Shown: one piece after another, positions 42,823-53,296 of the stretch
Numbering within the stretch: the first letter of the stretch is position 1
How the letters are laid out: every line of letters begins with the position of its first letter
Assembly (NCBI RefSeq): GCF_900094595.1
Contig: NZ_FMAD01000001.1
Location: forward strand, 124,001-188,000
DNA from: Cupriavidus alkaliphilus
GTDB taxonomy: Bacteria; Pseudomonadota; Gammaproteobacteria; Burkholderiales; Burkholderiaceae
DNA: 64,000 bases
Direction of reading: 5' to 3'
The notes under the pieces: model-generated
The model's database searches: none
What the model was told of the DNA's origin: nothing
Seen by the model: only the letters and a program-made list of their open reading frames with translations
Program-made: the position numbers and the translations under genes

Positions 42823-43881
42823 ATGCAGCTCAAGCTCGACGGGCTCGACGCGCACCTGAAGCAGGCCAAGGCCAAGGGCCTGGCGCCGCTGTACGTGGTG
42901 CATGGCGACGAGCACCTGCTGGTGCTCGAAGCGGTCGACCGCCTGCGCGCGGCGGCGCGCGAAGCCGGCTTCTCCGAACGCGAGGTGCTGGTGGCCGAGC
43001 GCGGCTTCCACTGGGGCCGGCTGGTCGAGGCGCAGCAGTCGATGTCGCTGTTCGGCGACCGCAAGATCGTCGAGCTGCGCATCCCCTCGGGCAAGCCCGG
43101 CAAGGACGGCGGCGAGGCGCTGCGCGCCGTGGCCGCGCAGCCCTCGCCCGACGTGGTGATGCTGGTGACGCTGCCGCGGCTGGATTTTGCCGCAGCGAAG
43201 TCGGCGTGGTTCCAGGCGCTGGAAGGCGCCGGCGTGTCGATCAAGGTCGACACCGTGGACCGCACCCGCTTGCCGGCGTGGGTCGGCGAGCGGCTGGCGC
43301 TGCAGCAGCAGCGCGTGCAGGGTGGCGAGCCGGGCCGGCGCGCGCTGCAGTTCATCGCCGACAAGGTCGAAGGCAACCTGCTGGCGGCGCACCAGGAAAT
43401 CCAGAAGCTGGGGCTGCTGTACCCGCCCGGCGAACTGGGCTTCGACCAGGTCCACGATGCGGTGCTGAACGTGGCCCGCTACGATGTCTTCAAGCTGTCG
43501 GAATCGATGCTCTCGGGCGACGTGCCGCGGCTGGTGCGCATGCTCGAAGGGCTGCGCGGCGAGGGCGAGGCCACGGTGCTGGTGCTGTGGGCGCTGACCG
43601 AGGAAATTCGCGTATTATCCAAGGTCCGGCAAGGGCTGGCGGGCGGCAAGCCGGCGGGCGTGCTGATGCGCGAACTGCGCGTCTGGGGCCCGCGCGAGCG
43701 GCTGGTGCCGCAGGCCGCGCAGCGCCTGTCGCAGCCGCGGCTGGAAGCGGCCCTGGCGCTGGCCGCGCGGCTGGACCGCCAGGTCAAGGGCCTGCAGGAC
43801 CTGCCCCCGCCAGGCGCCGCGCCGCTGCCGGCCGAGCCGTGGGACGGCTTGCAGCAACTGGCGCTGATGATTGCGCGCTGA
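42823..43881 (+). CDS. holA: DNA polymerase III subunit delta
   Basis: A 352-residue clamp-loader subunit that opens the sliding clamp. APLYVVHGDEHLLVLEAVDRL is the N-terminal P-loop-like strand, degenerate as usual for delta. LFGDRKIVELRIPSGKPGKD and LQFIADKVEGNLLAAHQEI are AAA+ lid blocks, and MLEGLRGEGEATVLVLWAL starts the collar domain. It is the third gene of leuS-lptE-holA; then comes a repeat element and proA. Confidence 0.95.
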   Translation: MQLKLDGLDAHLKQAKAKGLAPLYVVHGDEHLLVLEAVDRLRAAAREAGFSEREVLVAERGFHWGRLVEAQQSMSLFGDRKIVELRIPSGKPGKDGGEALRAVAAQPSPDVVMLVTLPRLDFAAAKSAWFQALEGAGVSIKVDTVDRTRLPAWVGERLALQQQRVQGGEPGRRALQFIADKVEGNLLAAHQEIQKLGLLYPPGELGFDQVHDAVLNVARYDVFKLSESMLSGDVPRLVRMLEGLRGEGEATVLVLWALTEEIRVLSKVRQGLAGGKPAGVLMRELRVWGPRERLVPQAAQRLSQPRLEAALALAARLDRQVKGLQDLPPPGAAPLPAEPWDGLQQLALMIAR

Positions 43882-43902
43882 GCGTTTGCTCCCGGAAGAT
43901 TT

Positions 43903-43935
43903 GCTCTCCTCTCCCGCGCGCGAGGGGAGGAACAC
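43903..43935. repeat. Short inverted repeat (CTCTCCCGCG type)
   Basis: CTCCTCTCCCGCG followed by CGAGGGGAGGA forms an imperfect hairpin between holA and proA. It shares the CTCTCCCGCG core with the better copy at 50956-50986. Confidence 0.45.
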
Positions 43936-43965
43936 ACACTGACGGCCTTTCCCCCGGCCACTGAC

Positions 43966-45246
43966 ATGACCGAGTTCGACCTCAACCAATACATGGACCG
44001 CGTCGGCCGCCAGGCCCGCGCCGCGTCGCGCGCGATGGCGCGTGCCTCCACCGCCGACAAAAACCGTGCGCTGCTGACCATTGCCGCGGCGATCCGCCGC
44101 GATGCCGACAAGCTCAAGGCCGTCAACGCGCGCGACCTCGAGCGCGCCCGCGCCAACGGCCAGGACGCCGCCTTCGTCGACCGCCTGACGCTGTCGGACA
44201 AGGCCATCGACACCATGGCGGCGGGCCTGGAGCAGATCGCCGCGCTGGCCGACCCGATCGGCGAGATCTCGAACATGAAGTTCCGCCCGACCGGCATCCA
44301 GGTGGGCCAGATGCGCGTGCCGCTGGGCGTGATCGGCATCATCTACGAGTCGCGCCCCAACGTGACCATCGACGCCGCCGCGTTGTGCCTGAAGTCGGGC
44401 AACGCCACCATCCTGCGCGGCGGGTCCGAGGCGATCGAATCCAACACCGCGCTGGCCGCGCTGGTGGCCGAGGGCCTGTCCGCGGCCGGCCTGCCGTCCG
44501 AGGCGGTGCAGGTGATCGAGACCACCGACCGCGCCGCGGTGGGCCGGCTGATCACCATGACCGAGTACGTCGACGTGATCGTGCCGCGTGGCGGCAAGAG
44601 CCTGATCGCGCGGCTGATGGAAGAAGCGCGCGTGCCGATGATCAAGCACCTGGACGGCATCTGCCACGTCTATATCGACGCCGAGGCCGACCTCGACAAG
44701 GCCGTGCGCGTCTGCGACAACGCCAAGACCCAGCGCTACGCGCCGTGCAACACCATGGAGACGCTGCTGGTATCGCAAGATATCGCCGCCGCCGCGCTGC
44801 CACCGCTGTGCCGCATCTACCAGCAGAAGGGCGTCGAGCTGCGCGTATGCCCGGCCACCCGCGCCACGCTGGAAGCGGCGGGCTTCGGCAGCCTGGTCGA
44901 TGCCACCGAGGAAGACTGGCGCCTGGAATACCTGGCGCCGATCCTGGCCATCAAGACCGTTGCCGGCCTGGATGAAGCGATCGCGCATATCAACGAATAC
45001 GGCTCGCACCATACCGACTCGATCATTACCGAGAACTACTCGGCGGGCATGCGCTTTATCCGCGAGGTCGATTCGGCCAGCGTGATGGTCAATGCCTCGA
45101 CCCGCTTCGCCGATGGCTTCGAGTACGGCCTGGGCGCGGAGATCGGCATCTCCAACGACAAGCTGCATGCGCGCGGCCCGGTCGGGCTGGAGGGGCTGAC
45201 CTCGCTCAAGTACGTGGTGTTCGGGCACGGCGAGATCCGGACCTGA
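43966..45246 (+). CDS. proA: Gamma-glutamyl phosphate reductase
   Basis: A 426-residue NADPH enzyme of proline synthesis, making glutamate 5-semialdehyde. [20 protein letters not shown] and [11 protein letters not shown] are typical, and the catalytic Cys is in [29 protein letters not shown] and [18 protein letters not shown] close the aldehyde-dehydrogenase fold. It is full length. proB is not adjacent. Confidence 0.98.
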   Translation: MTEFDLNQYMDRVGRQARAASRAMARASTADKNRALLTIAAAIRRDADKLKAVNARDLERARANGQDAAFVDRLTLSDKAIDTMAAGLEQIAALADPIGEISNMKFRPTGIQVGQMRVPLGVIGIIYESRPNVTIDAAALCLKSGNATILRGGSEAIESNTALAALVAEGLSAAGLPSEAVQVIETTDRAAVGRLITMTEYVDVIVPRGGKSLIARLMEEARVPMIKHLDGICHVYIDAEADLDKAVRVCDNAKTQRYAPCNTMETLLVSQDIAAAALPPLCRIYQQKGVELRVCPATRATLEAAGFGSLVDATEEDWRLEYLAPILAIKTVAGLDEAIAHINEYGSHHTDSIITENYSAGMRFIREVDSASVMVNASTRFADGFEYGLGAEIGISNDKLHARGPVGLEGLTSLKYVVFGHGEIRT

Positions 45247-45294
45247 CCCAAGCGCCGCCAACAACAAGAACCGTCCACTGCCGACCGCCTGCCG

Positions 45295-45717
45295 ATGCTC
45301 TGGATCAAAGCGCTGCATATCGTCTTCGTCGTTTCGTGGTTTGCCGGCCTGTTCTACCTGCCGCGCATTTTCGTCAACCTGGCGATGGAGACCGACGCCG
45401 CCAGCACGCAGCGCCTGTTGCTGATGGCGCGCAAGCTGTTCCGCTTCATGACCATGCTGGCGGTGCCGGCGTTGGTGTTCGGGCTGTGGCTGTACCTGGG
45501 CTACGGCATCGGCCGCGGCGCCGGGCAGGGCTGGATGCATGCCAAGCTGGCGCTGGTGCTGGTGCTGATCGGCTACCACCACGGCTGCGGCGTGCTGCTG
45601 CGCAAGTTCGAGGCGGGGCGCAACGCGCGCTCGCACAAGTTCTATCGCTGGTTCAACGAGCTGCCGGTGCTGGTGCTGCTGGCGGTGGTGATCCTGGTGG
45701 TGGTCAAGCCGTTCTGA
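45295..45717 (+). CDS. hemJ: HemJ-like protoporphyrinogen IX oxidase
   Basis: A 140-residue membrane protein with four helices. MLWIKALHIVFVVSWFAGLFYLPR contains the conserved His of HemJ (UPF0093), and YLGYGIGRGAGQGWMHAKL holds a second His and Lys. RFMTMLAVPALVFGLWL and LPVLVLLAVVILVVVKPF are further helices. HemJ oxidises protoporphyrinogen in many bacteria that lack HemG and HemY. proA lies 48 bases upstream on the same strand, so co-transcription is possible. The assignment rests on motif and length. Confidence 0.88.
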   Translation: MLWIKALHIVFVVSWFAGLFYLPRIFVNLAMETDAASTQRLLLMARKLFRFMTMLAVPALVFGLWLYLGYGIGRGAGQGWMHAKLALVLVLIGYHHGCGVLLRKFEAGRNARSHKFYRWFNELPVLVLLAVVILVVVKPF

Positions 45718-45782
45718 GGCTGGGCGCCTTTCGCCCCGCCTTTCGCCTATACATTGCTGCCTATTTCGTCGCGGAAACCAAA

Positions 45783-46388
45783 ATGAGCAAGCTGGTCGAC
45801 TATTACCTGACGCCGCAATCGCCGTACGTCTACATGGGCCATGCCCGTTTCAGCGCCATCGCCGAGCGCCACGGCGCGCAGGTGAACCTGAAGCCGTGCG
45901 ACCTCGGCAAGGTGTTCTCGGTCTCGGGCGGGCTGCCGTTGGCGCAGCGCCCGCCGCAGCGGCAGGCATACCGGCTGGTGGAGCTCAAGCGCTGGAGCGC
46001 GTTCCTGAACCTTCCGCTGAACCTGGAACCGACCTTCTTCCCGGTGTCGGGCGATGCCGCCAGCAAGCTGATCATTGCCGCGCAACTGGCGCACGGCACC
46101 GCGCGCGCGATGGCGCTGACCGGCGCGATCTGCGCCGCGGTGTGGGCGCAGCAGCGCAATATCGCCGATGCCGCCACGCTGGCGCAGATCGCCGACGAAG
46201 CCGGCCTGGATGGTGCCGGCCTGCTCAAGGCCAGCGAGGCGCAGTCGGTGCAGGCCGCCTATGCCCAGAACACGCAGGAGGCGATCTCGGCCGGCGTGTT
46301 CGGCGCGCCGTGGTACGTGTTCGACGGCGAGCCGTTCTGGGGCCAGGACCGCCTCGACTTTCTCGACCGCGCACTGGCCGCGGCTTGA
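45783..46388 (+). CDS. 2-hydroxychromene-2-carboxylate isomerase (DsbA-like fold)
   Basis: A 201-residue protein of the DsbA/GST-kappa thioredoxin fold. YYLTPQSPYVYMGHARFSAIA replaces the CxxC of DsbA with a Ser-Pro motif, as in 2-hydroxychromene-2-carboxylate isomerases, which use glutathione in naphthalene breakdown. SAGVFGAPWYVFDGEPFWGQDRL is the cis-Pro end of the family. No naphthalene genes are near, so the natural substrate is open. A terminator follows directly. Confidence 0.88.
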   Translation: MSKLVDYYLTPQSPYVYMGHARFSAIAERHGAQVNLKPCDLGKVFSVSGGLPLAQRPPQRQAYRLVELKRWSAFLNLPLNLEPTFFPVSGDAASKLIIAAQLAHGTARAMALTGAICAAVWAQQRNIADAATLAQIADEAGLDGAGLLKASEAQSVQAAYAQNTQEAISAGVFGAPWYVFDGEPFWGQDRLDFLDRALAAA

Positions 46389-46409
46389 CCTAAGCTACCG
46401 ATACTTCCC

Positions 46410-46433
46410 CGTCCGCCACGGCGGACGTTTTTG
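46410..46433 (+). terminator. Terminator between the isomerase gene and the RlmL-like gene
   Basis: CGTCCGC / GCGGACG stem with loop CAC-G, followed by TTTTTG. It ends only about 18 bases before the next start codon. Confidence 0.65.
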
Positions 46434-46451
46434 TTTGCAGGAATCCCTCTC

Positions 46452-47705
46452 ATGACCCAAGCCTTCTTTGCCCCTTGCCCGCGCGGCCTGGAGAGCGCGC
46501 TCGCCGAAGAGCTGCGCGAGATCGCCGCGATGCCGGGCATGGCCGCGCTGGCGCCGTTCGCGGTACACCAGGAAGTGCCGGGCGGCGTCAATTTTTCGGG
46601 CGAGATGGCCGCCGCCTATGCGGTCAACCTGCATTCGCGCATTGCCAGCCGGGTGCTGATGCGCGTGGCCGCGCGCGGCTACCGGCACGAGGACGACATT
46701 TACACGCTGGCACGCGGGGTGCGCTGGGAGCAGTGGTTCTCGCCCGACGAGTCGCTGCGCGTGGACATTACGTCGCACAAAGCGCCGCTGCGCAGCCTCA
46801 ATTTCACCGCGCTGCGGGTCAAGGACGGCGTCTGCGACGCCATGCGCGAGCGGCTGGGGGCCCGCCCGAGCGTCGATACCGTGAGCCCGGATGTGCGCAT
46901 CTACGCCCACCTGACCGAGCGCGACTGCACGCTGTATCTCGACACCACCGGCGAGCCGCTGTTCAAGCGCGGCTGGCGCACCGAGAAGGGCGAGGCGCCG
47001 CTGAAGGAAAATCTGGCGGCCGGCATTCTGCGCCTTGCGGGCTGGGTCCCGGGCCAGACCTGCCGGCCCTTCTACGACCCGATGTGCGGCAGCGGCACCT
47101 TCCTGGTCGAGGCCGCGCAGGTGGCGCTGGGCATCGCGCCGGGCGGCAGCCGCAGCTTTGCCTTCGAATGGCTCAAGGGCATGGATACCAAGGCCTGGCA
47201 GAAGCTGAAGTCGGACGCGCAGCGCGCGCGCATGCTGGCCTCGGCCGATGAGCTGCAGGTGGTGGGTTCCGACATCTCCACCGACATGCTGGCGATCACG
47301 CACGCCAACTGGGAACGCGCCGGCCTGCCGGGCGAGGCGCGCACCAAGCAGGTGGACGCGCGCTTCGTGCAGCCGCCCTATGACGAGCCGGGGTTGCTGT
47401 TGATGAATCCCCCGTACGGCGAGCGGATCGCGGTGCGCGGGCAGCGCCGCGCCCCCGAGGACGAGCTGCCGCGCGACGAGGTGGAGGAGGCCGCCGCCAA
47501 CCAGTTCGCCAGCGCCTTTGCCACCACACTGAAACAGTATTTCGCGGGCTGGCAGGCGTGGGTGTTCACCGGCGACCTGGGCTTCCCGCGCCGGCTGCGG
47601 CTGAAAGAGTCGCGCCGCACGCCGCTCTACAACGGCAATATCGAGTGCCGGCTGTTCCGTTTCGACATGGTGCGCGGCGCCAACCGGGCGCCGCAGGCGG
47701 ACTGA
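46452..47705 (+). CDS. rlmL: THUMP-domain class I SAM-dependent RNA methyltransferase (RlmL-like)
   Basis: A 417-residue protein. ATG at 46452 is used because CAGGAA lies 8 bases upstream. An N-terminal ferredoxin-like/THUMP part (FFAPCPRGLESALAEEL, DIYTLARGVRWEQWF) is followed by a methyltransferase domain with FYDPMCGSGTFLVEAAQ and LLMNPPYGER (the catalytic NPPY). This equals the RlmL half of E. coli RlmKL, which methylates G2445 of 23S rRNA. No RlmK half is fused. Exact target inferred. Confidence 0.88.
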   Translation: MTQAFFAPCPRGLESALAEELREIAAMPGMAALAPFAVHQEVPGGVNFSGEMAAAYAVNLHSRIASRVLMRVAARGYRHEDDIYTLARGVRWEQWFSPDESLRVDITSHKAPLRSLNFTALRVKDGVCDAMRERLGARPSVDTVSPDVRIYAHLTERDCTLYLDTTGEPLFKRGWRTEKGEAPLKENLAAGILRLAGWVPGQTCRPFYDPMCGSGTFLVEAAQVALGIAPGGSRSFAFEWLKGMDTKAWQKLKSDAQRARMLASADELQVVGSDISTDMLAITHANWERAGLPGEARTKQVDARFVQPPYDEPGLLLMNPPYGERIAVRGQRRAPEDELPRDEVEEAAANQFASAFATTLKQYFAGWQAWVFTGDLGFPRRLRLKESRRTPLYNGNIECRLFRFDMVRGANRAPQAD

Positions 47706-47732
47706 CCCCGGCTGCGCACGGGCGCTGTGGCG

Positions 47733-48779
47733 TCAGGAGCGCTTGCGCCCCGTCAGCGCCTCCGGGTTGCGGCTGAAATCCGCCAGGAAGCTCTGCAGGC
47801 TGACCACCGGCTCCTGCAGCAGGTGGCGCGGCAGGTCGAACAGCGCGTAGAAGAATTCTTCCCTGCCTTCGCAGCGCTCGGCCGGCAGGCAGTATTGTTC
47901 CCAGTCGACGCAGGCCGGCGTGTACATGCCGTTGCCCGGCCAGAAGAACGGCACCAGCCGGCCTTCGCGCAGGCCTTCGATCAGCGCGGCGGGGGCGTCG
48001 TAGGCTTCGGCCGACTCCACCTGCGTCATCAGGCCGGCGCGGGTCTCGATCACCATCAGGGTGGCGTGGCCCTGCGCGGTGAGCAGCAGGATGCCGGCGG
48101 GATTGGGGTACAGGTAGTACTCGACAAAGCCGTAGCGCGCGGTCAGCTGGCGCACGCGCTCGGTCATGGCCGGATCGGACAGGAACGAGAACGAATGCCG
48201 CGTCAGCAGCTCGCGCAGGGTGCGCGACAGCGTGGCGAAGTACGCCTGCTGCATGGCTTCGATTTCCTGGTCGAGCCGCTCCACCATATTGCTGTCGTGC
48301 TTTTTCACATAGCGGTCGATCAGCCCGTGGTTGAAGCCCTGCACCGCGATGCTTTCATCGGCGGTGCCAGTCAGCAGGATGGTCTTGCACGGCAGGTCCT
48401 GCAGCGCCTGGCAGAATTCCAGGCCGTCCATCTGCGGCATCGAATAGTCGACCACCACCACGCCGGGCTGCAGGAAGCGGTTGACGTCGTGGATCTGGCG
48501 GTAGATGCGGTCGATGTCGAGCTGGACCGTGCGGCGCTCGGTCAGGAAGGTCAGGTCGTCGTGGGTGACGCGCACCGGCAGGAAGCCCGGGAAGCGGGTG
48601 GCGTAGGCTTCGCGGATCCACTGCAGCGCTTCGCGCGGATCGGTGAAGGTGATCACCCCGCGCGCGGCATCCATCTGGAACGCCAGGCTGTCGATGAAGG
48701 ACTTGCTGTCATCCACAAGGACAGTCAGGACCGGGTGATGGAAGACCGACAGATTCCTGTCGTGCGGATTGAAGGTCAT
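47733..48779 (-). CDS. Stand-alone response regulator with enlarged receiver
   Basis: A 348-residue protein; start at 48779 (MTFNPHDRNLSVFHHPVL). A receiver domain is recognisable: acidic pair Asp23/Asp24, phosphoacceptor Asp111 in VVVVDYSMPQMDG, Thr in LLTGTAD, Lys159 in YVKKHD. Between the acidic pair and the acceptor are 87 residues against about 45 in ordinary receivers, so there is an insertion of roughly 40 residues (about 50-90). The C-terminal 180 residues match no output domain I know and contain no HTH, GGDEF, EAL or HD-GYP motif. No kinase is adjacent. It may interact with a distant system. Function unknown. Confidence 0.8.
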   Translation of the reverse strand: MTFNPHDRNLSVFHHPVLTVLVDDSKSFIDSLAFQMDAARGVITFTDPREALQWIREAYATRFPGFLPVRVTHDDLTFLTERRTVQLDIDRIYRQIHDVNRFLQPGVVVVDYSMPQMDGLEFCQALQDLPCKTILLTGTADESIAVQGFNHGLIDRYVKKHDSNMVERLDQEIEAMQQAYFATLSRTLRELLTRHSFSFLSDPAMTERVRQLTARYGFVEYYLYPNPAGILLLTAQGHATLMVIETRAGLMTQVESAEAYDAPAALIEGLREGRLVPFFWPGNGMYTPACVDWEQYCLPAERCEGREEFFYALFDLPRHLLQEPVVSLQSFLADFSRNPEALTGRKRS

Positions 48780-49023
48780 GGAGCGGCGGGCAGGGGTTGG
48801 CACAGGCGTGGCGCAAGTGGCAAGCCAGCGTGCGTATTCGCAGGCCAGTATAGCGCGCCACGGCTGCCTTGCAAGGCACGCCTTGCGGCCGGGGCCGCCT
48901 GCGGCGGGGCGGGAAGGGGTGCCGGCCCTTGTTCCAGCAGGGCCGGCGGGCCAGGGCGGTGAACCACGCCGGGACCAGGAAAGCCCGCACCCCGGGGGCG
49001 CGGGCCGGCCCGGCTGTGCGGCC

Positions 49024-50499
49024 TTAGTCGACCGCCTTGAACATGTCCTCGACCACCTTCTTGGCGTCGCCAAACACCATCATGGTCTTGTCCATATAGA
49101 ACAGTTCGTTGTCCAGCCCGGCGTAGCCGGCGGCCATCGAGCGCTTGTTGACGATGATGGTCTTGGCCTTGTACGCCTCCAGGATCGGCATGCCCGCGAT
49201 CGGCGACTTGGGATCGGTCTTGGCCGCGGGGTTGACCACGTCGTTGGCACCCAGCACCAGCACCACGTCGGCCTGGCCGAACTCGCTGTTGATGTCTTCC
49301 ATCTCGAAGACCTGGTCGTACGGCACCTCGGCCTCGGCCAGCAGCACGTTCATGTGGCCCGGCATGCGGCCCGCCACCGGGTGGATCGCGTACTTCACGG
49401 TCACGCCCTTCTCGGACAGCTTCTCGGTCAGCTCCTTCAGCGCGTGCTGGGCGCGTGCCACCGCCAGGCCGTAGCCGGGCACGATGATCACGGTCTCGGC
49501 GTTGCCCATCAGGAAGGCGGCGTCGTCCGCCGAGCCCGACTTGACGTTGCGCTGCGCTTGCGCGCCGGCACTTGCGCCAGCCGACACATCGCCGCCGAAG
49601 CCGCCCAGGATCACGTTGAAGAACGAGCGGTTCATCGCCTTGCACATGATGTACGACAGGATCGCACCGCTGGAGCCCACCAGCGAGCCGGCGATGATCA
49701 GCATCGGGTTGTTCAGCGAGAAGCCGATGCCGGCGGCCGCCCAGCCCGAGTACGAGTTCAGCATCGACACCACCACCGGCATGTCGGCGCCGCCGATCGG
49801 GATGATGATCAGCACGCCCAGCACGAAGGCGATCGCCAGCATCACCAGGAACGGCAGCCATTCCTGCGTCATGAAGAAGGCGATGCCGAAGCCGACCATG
49901 GCCACCGCCAGCGCCAGGTTCAGCATGTGCTGGCCGGCGAACACCACCGGCGCGCCCTGGAACAGGCGGAACTTGTAGCGCCCGGCCAGCTTGCCGAAGG
50001 CGATCACCGAGCCCGAGAACGTGATCGCGCCGACGAAGCAGCCGATAAAGAGCTCGATGCGGTTGCCCAGCGGGATCAGGTGCGAGCCGGCCGGGCTGAT
50101 GCCGAACGCCGCCGGCTCGGCCACCGCCGCCACCGCGATGAACACCGCGGCCAGGCCGATCAGCGAGTGCATCGCCGCGACCAGTTCCGGCATCTTGGTC
50201 ATCTGCACCTTGCGCGCGACGTAGGCGCCGATGCCGCCGCCGACCACCAGCGCCGCGAAGATCAGCGCCAGTCCCGTGCCCACCGACGACTGGGCCGTGC
50301 CCGCCGCGAGGAATTCATTCTTCAGCTTGACGATCAGGACCAGCGTGGTGACTACCGCGATGGCCATGCCGATCATGCCGAAGGCATTGCCCTTGCGCGC
50401 CGAGGCCGGGTGCGACAGCCCCTTGAGCGCCTGGATAAAGCAGACCGAGGCCACCAGGTAGAGCAGGGTGACGAGGTTCATGCTGACGAGGCCCGCCAT
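49024..50499 (-). CDS. pntB: NAD(P) transhydrogenase subunit beta
   Basis: A 491-residue subunit with about nine membrane helices (to about residue 280) and a C-terminal NADP-binding domain (VIIVPGYGLAVARAQHAL, HPVAGRMPGHMNVLLAEA, VLVLGANDVVNPAAK, MVFGDAKKVVEDM). It couples proton entry to NADPH formation. Start at 50499 shares one base with the pntA2 stop (TGATG). It is the last gene of pntA1-panD-pntA2-pntB on the minus strand. Confidence 0.97.
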   Translation of the reverse strand: MAGLVSMNLVTLLYLVASVCFIQALKGLSHPASARKGNAFGMIGMAIAVVTTLVLIVKLKNEFLAAGTAQSSVGTGLALIFAALVVGGGIGAYVARKVQMTKMPELVAAMHSLIGLAAVFIAVAAVAEPAAFGISPAGSHLIPLGNRIELFIGCFVGAITFSGSVIAFGKLAGRYKFRLFQGAPVVFAGQHMLNLALAVAMVGFGIAFFMTQEWLPFLVMLAIAFVLGVLIIIPIGGADMPVVVSMLNSYSGWAAAGIGFSLNNPMLIIAGSLVGSSGAILSYIMCKAMNRSFFNVILGGFGGDVSAGASAGAQAQRNVKSGSADDAAFLMGNAETVIIVPGYGLAVARAQHALKELTEKLSEKGVTVKYAIHPVAGRMPGHMNVLLAEAEVPYDQVFEMEDINSEFGQADVVLVLGANDVVNPAAKTDPKSPIAGMPILEAYKAKTIIVNKRSMAAGYAGLDNELFYMDKTMMVFGDAKKVVEDMFKAVD

Positions 50500-50840
50500 C
50501 ACGCGCCCTCCTTGGCCAGTGCCGGCTTGGCCTCGGGCGCCTTGGCCTTCGGTTCCTTCTTCTTGAACATCTCCAGCATGCGCTGGGTCACCAGGAAGCC
50601 GCCGAACACATTGACCGCGGCCAATGCCACCGCCAGCGTGCCCATGATGCGGCCCGTGGCGCCTTCGGTCAGACCCGCGGCCAGCATCGCGCCGACGATG
50701 ATGATGGCCGAGATCGCGTTGGTTACCGCCATCAGGGGCGTATGCAGGGCCGGCGTGACCGTCCAGACCACGTGGTAACCCACGTAGATCGCCAGCACGA
50801 AGATGATCAGGTTGATCACCGTGTGGTTCACCATCTCCAT
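50499..50840 (-). CDS. pntA2: NAD(P) transhydrogenase alpha subunit, membrane part
   Basis: A 113-residue protein, with ACGGAGGAG seven bases before ATG 50840. Three membrane helices ([58 protein letters not shown]) and a basic Lys/Pro/Ala-rich tail. It is the membrane half of the split alpha subunit (PntAB type) that joins PntA1 to PntB. The tail [18 protein letters not shown] is low complexity. pntB follows with a TGATG overlap. Confidence 0.95.
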   Translation of the reverse strand: MEMVNHTVINLIIFVLAIYVGYHVVWTVTPALHTPLMAVTNAISAIIIVGAMLAAGLTEGATGRIMGTLAVALAAVNVFGGFLVTQRMLEMFKKKEPKAKAPEAKPALAKEGA

Positions 50841-50955
50841 CGACTTCTCCTCCGTTGCTTTTGAAACCGGGATGCTGCGTGTTGCTGTGATTGTTCTTTG
50901 CAGTATTACGGCGGGGCGCGCCGACGGCCCGTGGCTCTTGAAGGGCCGGTGGCGA

Positions 50956-50986
50956 GCTCCCTCTCCCGCGTGCGGGAGAGGGGAGC
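50956..50986. repeat. Inverted repeat between panD and pntA2
   Basis: GCTCCCTCTCCCGC (50956-50969) pairs with GCGGGAGAGGGGAGC (50972-50986) with one bulge. It is an intergenic hairpin of the kind repeated in Burkholderiales genomes. It lacks a U tract, so it is probably not a terminator. Confidence 0.6.
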
Positions 50987-51007
50987 AACCCCTCAGGGGG
51001 GCGATAC

Positions 51008-51370
51008 TCAGACCTTCTTGATTTCCTTGATCGCGTTCTTCTCGTTCACCAGGATGATCTTGGGCTTGTAGGTGGCGATTTCCTCGTCCGTCATCGGCGC
51101 GTAGGTGCAGATGATCAGCTGGTCGCCCAGGTGCGCGCGGCGCGCGGCGGCGCCGTTCAGCGAGATCTCGCCGCTGCCGCGCTCGCCCTTGATGATGTAG
51201 GTGGAGAAGCGCTCGCCGTTGTTGACGTTGTACAGCTCGATCTTCTCGAACTCCTTCATGTCGGCAGCGTCCAGCAGGTCCTGGTCGATGCCGCACGAAC
51301 CCTCGTAGTTGAGGTCCGCCTGCGTCACGGTGACGCGGTGGAGCTTGGCGCGGAGCATGATGCGTTGCAT
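51008..51370 (-). CDS. panD: Aspartate 1-decarboxylase
   Basis: A 120-residue pyruvoyl enzyme that turns aspartate to beta-alanine for pantothenate and CoA. The self-cleavage site is Gly24-Ser25 in NYEGSCGID, which makes the pyruvoyl group from Ser25. [40 protein letters not shown] and [11 protein letters not shown] are the other blocks. It stands between the two alpha-subunit genes of transhydrogenase, 57 bases after pntA1 and 167 before pntA2. Confidence 0.97.
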   Translation of the reverse strand: MQRIMLRAKLHRVTVTQADLNYEGSCGIDQDLLDAADMKEFEKIELYNVNNGERFSTYIIKGERGSGEISLNGAAARRAHLGDQLIICTYAPMTDEEIATYKPKIILVNEKNAIKEIKKV

Positions 51371-51427
51371 GGGTGATACGTCCTTATATCTGAAGCGAAA
51401 GCAGTGGGCGCGCTGCGCCCGTCGGAG

Positions 51428-52549
<1,122 letters not shown>

Positions 52550-52772
52550 CGTCAATTTCTCCTTTAGCTGGCGTCTTGTCTGGTTGGACGGACCGACGTC
52601 TGGCCCGTGCGCGCTGCCGGATCGGGTTAAGCCGCAGCGCACAATTTTTCCGCAGCTTACAGGAATCTGACTTGCAATGGTGACCGGGCGGTCGGCTTTT
52701 GCGGACCCTGTGCCGGGCCTGGAACGGCGCGCCGGCGCCCGCCGCCGCGCTGCACGATGGGCTCGCAACCGG

Positions 52773-52778
52773 TAGAAT
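52773..52778 (+). promoter_or_regulatory. Possible -10 box for the Nudix-mnmA unit
   Basis: TAGAAT in CCGGTAGAATGC, 27 bases before the Nudix ATG. No good -35 is seen in the GC-rich DNA upstream. Confidence 0.35.
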
Positions 52779-52804
52779 GCGGGATTGCCTAAAAATTGAG
52801 CATC

Positions 52805-53296
52805 ATGTCAAGTGACTGGAATGCCAGCGTGACCGTTGCCGCCGTGATCGAGCGCGGCGGCCGGTTCCTGCTGGTGGAAGAGGAAACCGCCGAGGGGCTG
52901 CGCCTGAACCAGCCCGCGGGGCACCTGGATCCGGGCGAAAGCCTGATCCGCGCCGTGATCCGCGAAACCCTGGAAGAAACCGCCCACACCTTCGAGCCGC
53001 GCGCGCTGCTGGGCTGCTACATGGGGCGTTCGCTGTCGTCGCGCACCGGTGGCGACGTCACCTACGTGCGCTTTGCCTTTACCGGCGACCTCGGCTCGCT
53101 CGACGCCGGCCGCCAGCTCGACACCGGCATCGTGCGCACCGTCTGGATGGGGGCCGAGGAGTTGCGCGCGTGTCCGGAGCGGCATCGTTCGCCGCTGGTG
53201 ATGGCGTGCGTGGACGACTACCTGGCCGGCAAGCGCTTTGCGCTGGACGCGCTGTACACGCACCCGTCGGTGCTGCAAGCGGGGACGCAGTCGTGA
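52805..53296 (+). CDS. Nudix hydrolase
   Basis: A 163-residue protein; ATG 52805 is preferred over TTG 52796. The Nudix box [20 protein letters not shown] (with ETAH after it) fits G-x5-E-x7-RE-U-x-EE except that the last Gly is Ala. [11 protein letters not shown] and [19 protein letters not shown] are typical of the NudJ-like phosphatase group, a family that acts on thiamine or nucleoside diphosphates. The substrate is not proved. Its TGA overlaps the GTG of mnmA (GTGA), an arrangement also seen as nudJ-mnmA in E. coli. Confidence 0.92.
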   Translation: MSSDWNASVTVAAVIERGGRFLLVEEETAEGLRLNQPAGHLDPGESLIRAVIRETLEETAHTFEPRALLGCYMGRSLSSRTGGDVTYVRFAFTGDLGSLDAGRQLDTGIVRTVWMGAEELRACPERHRSPLVMACVDDYLAGKRFALDALYTHPSVLQAGTQS

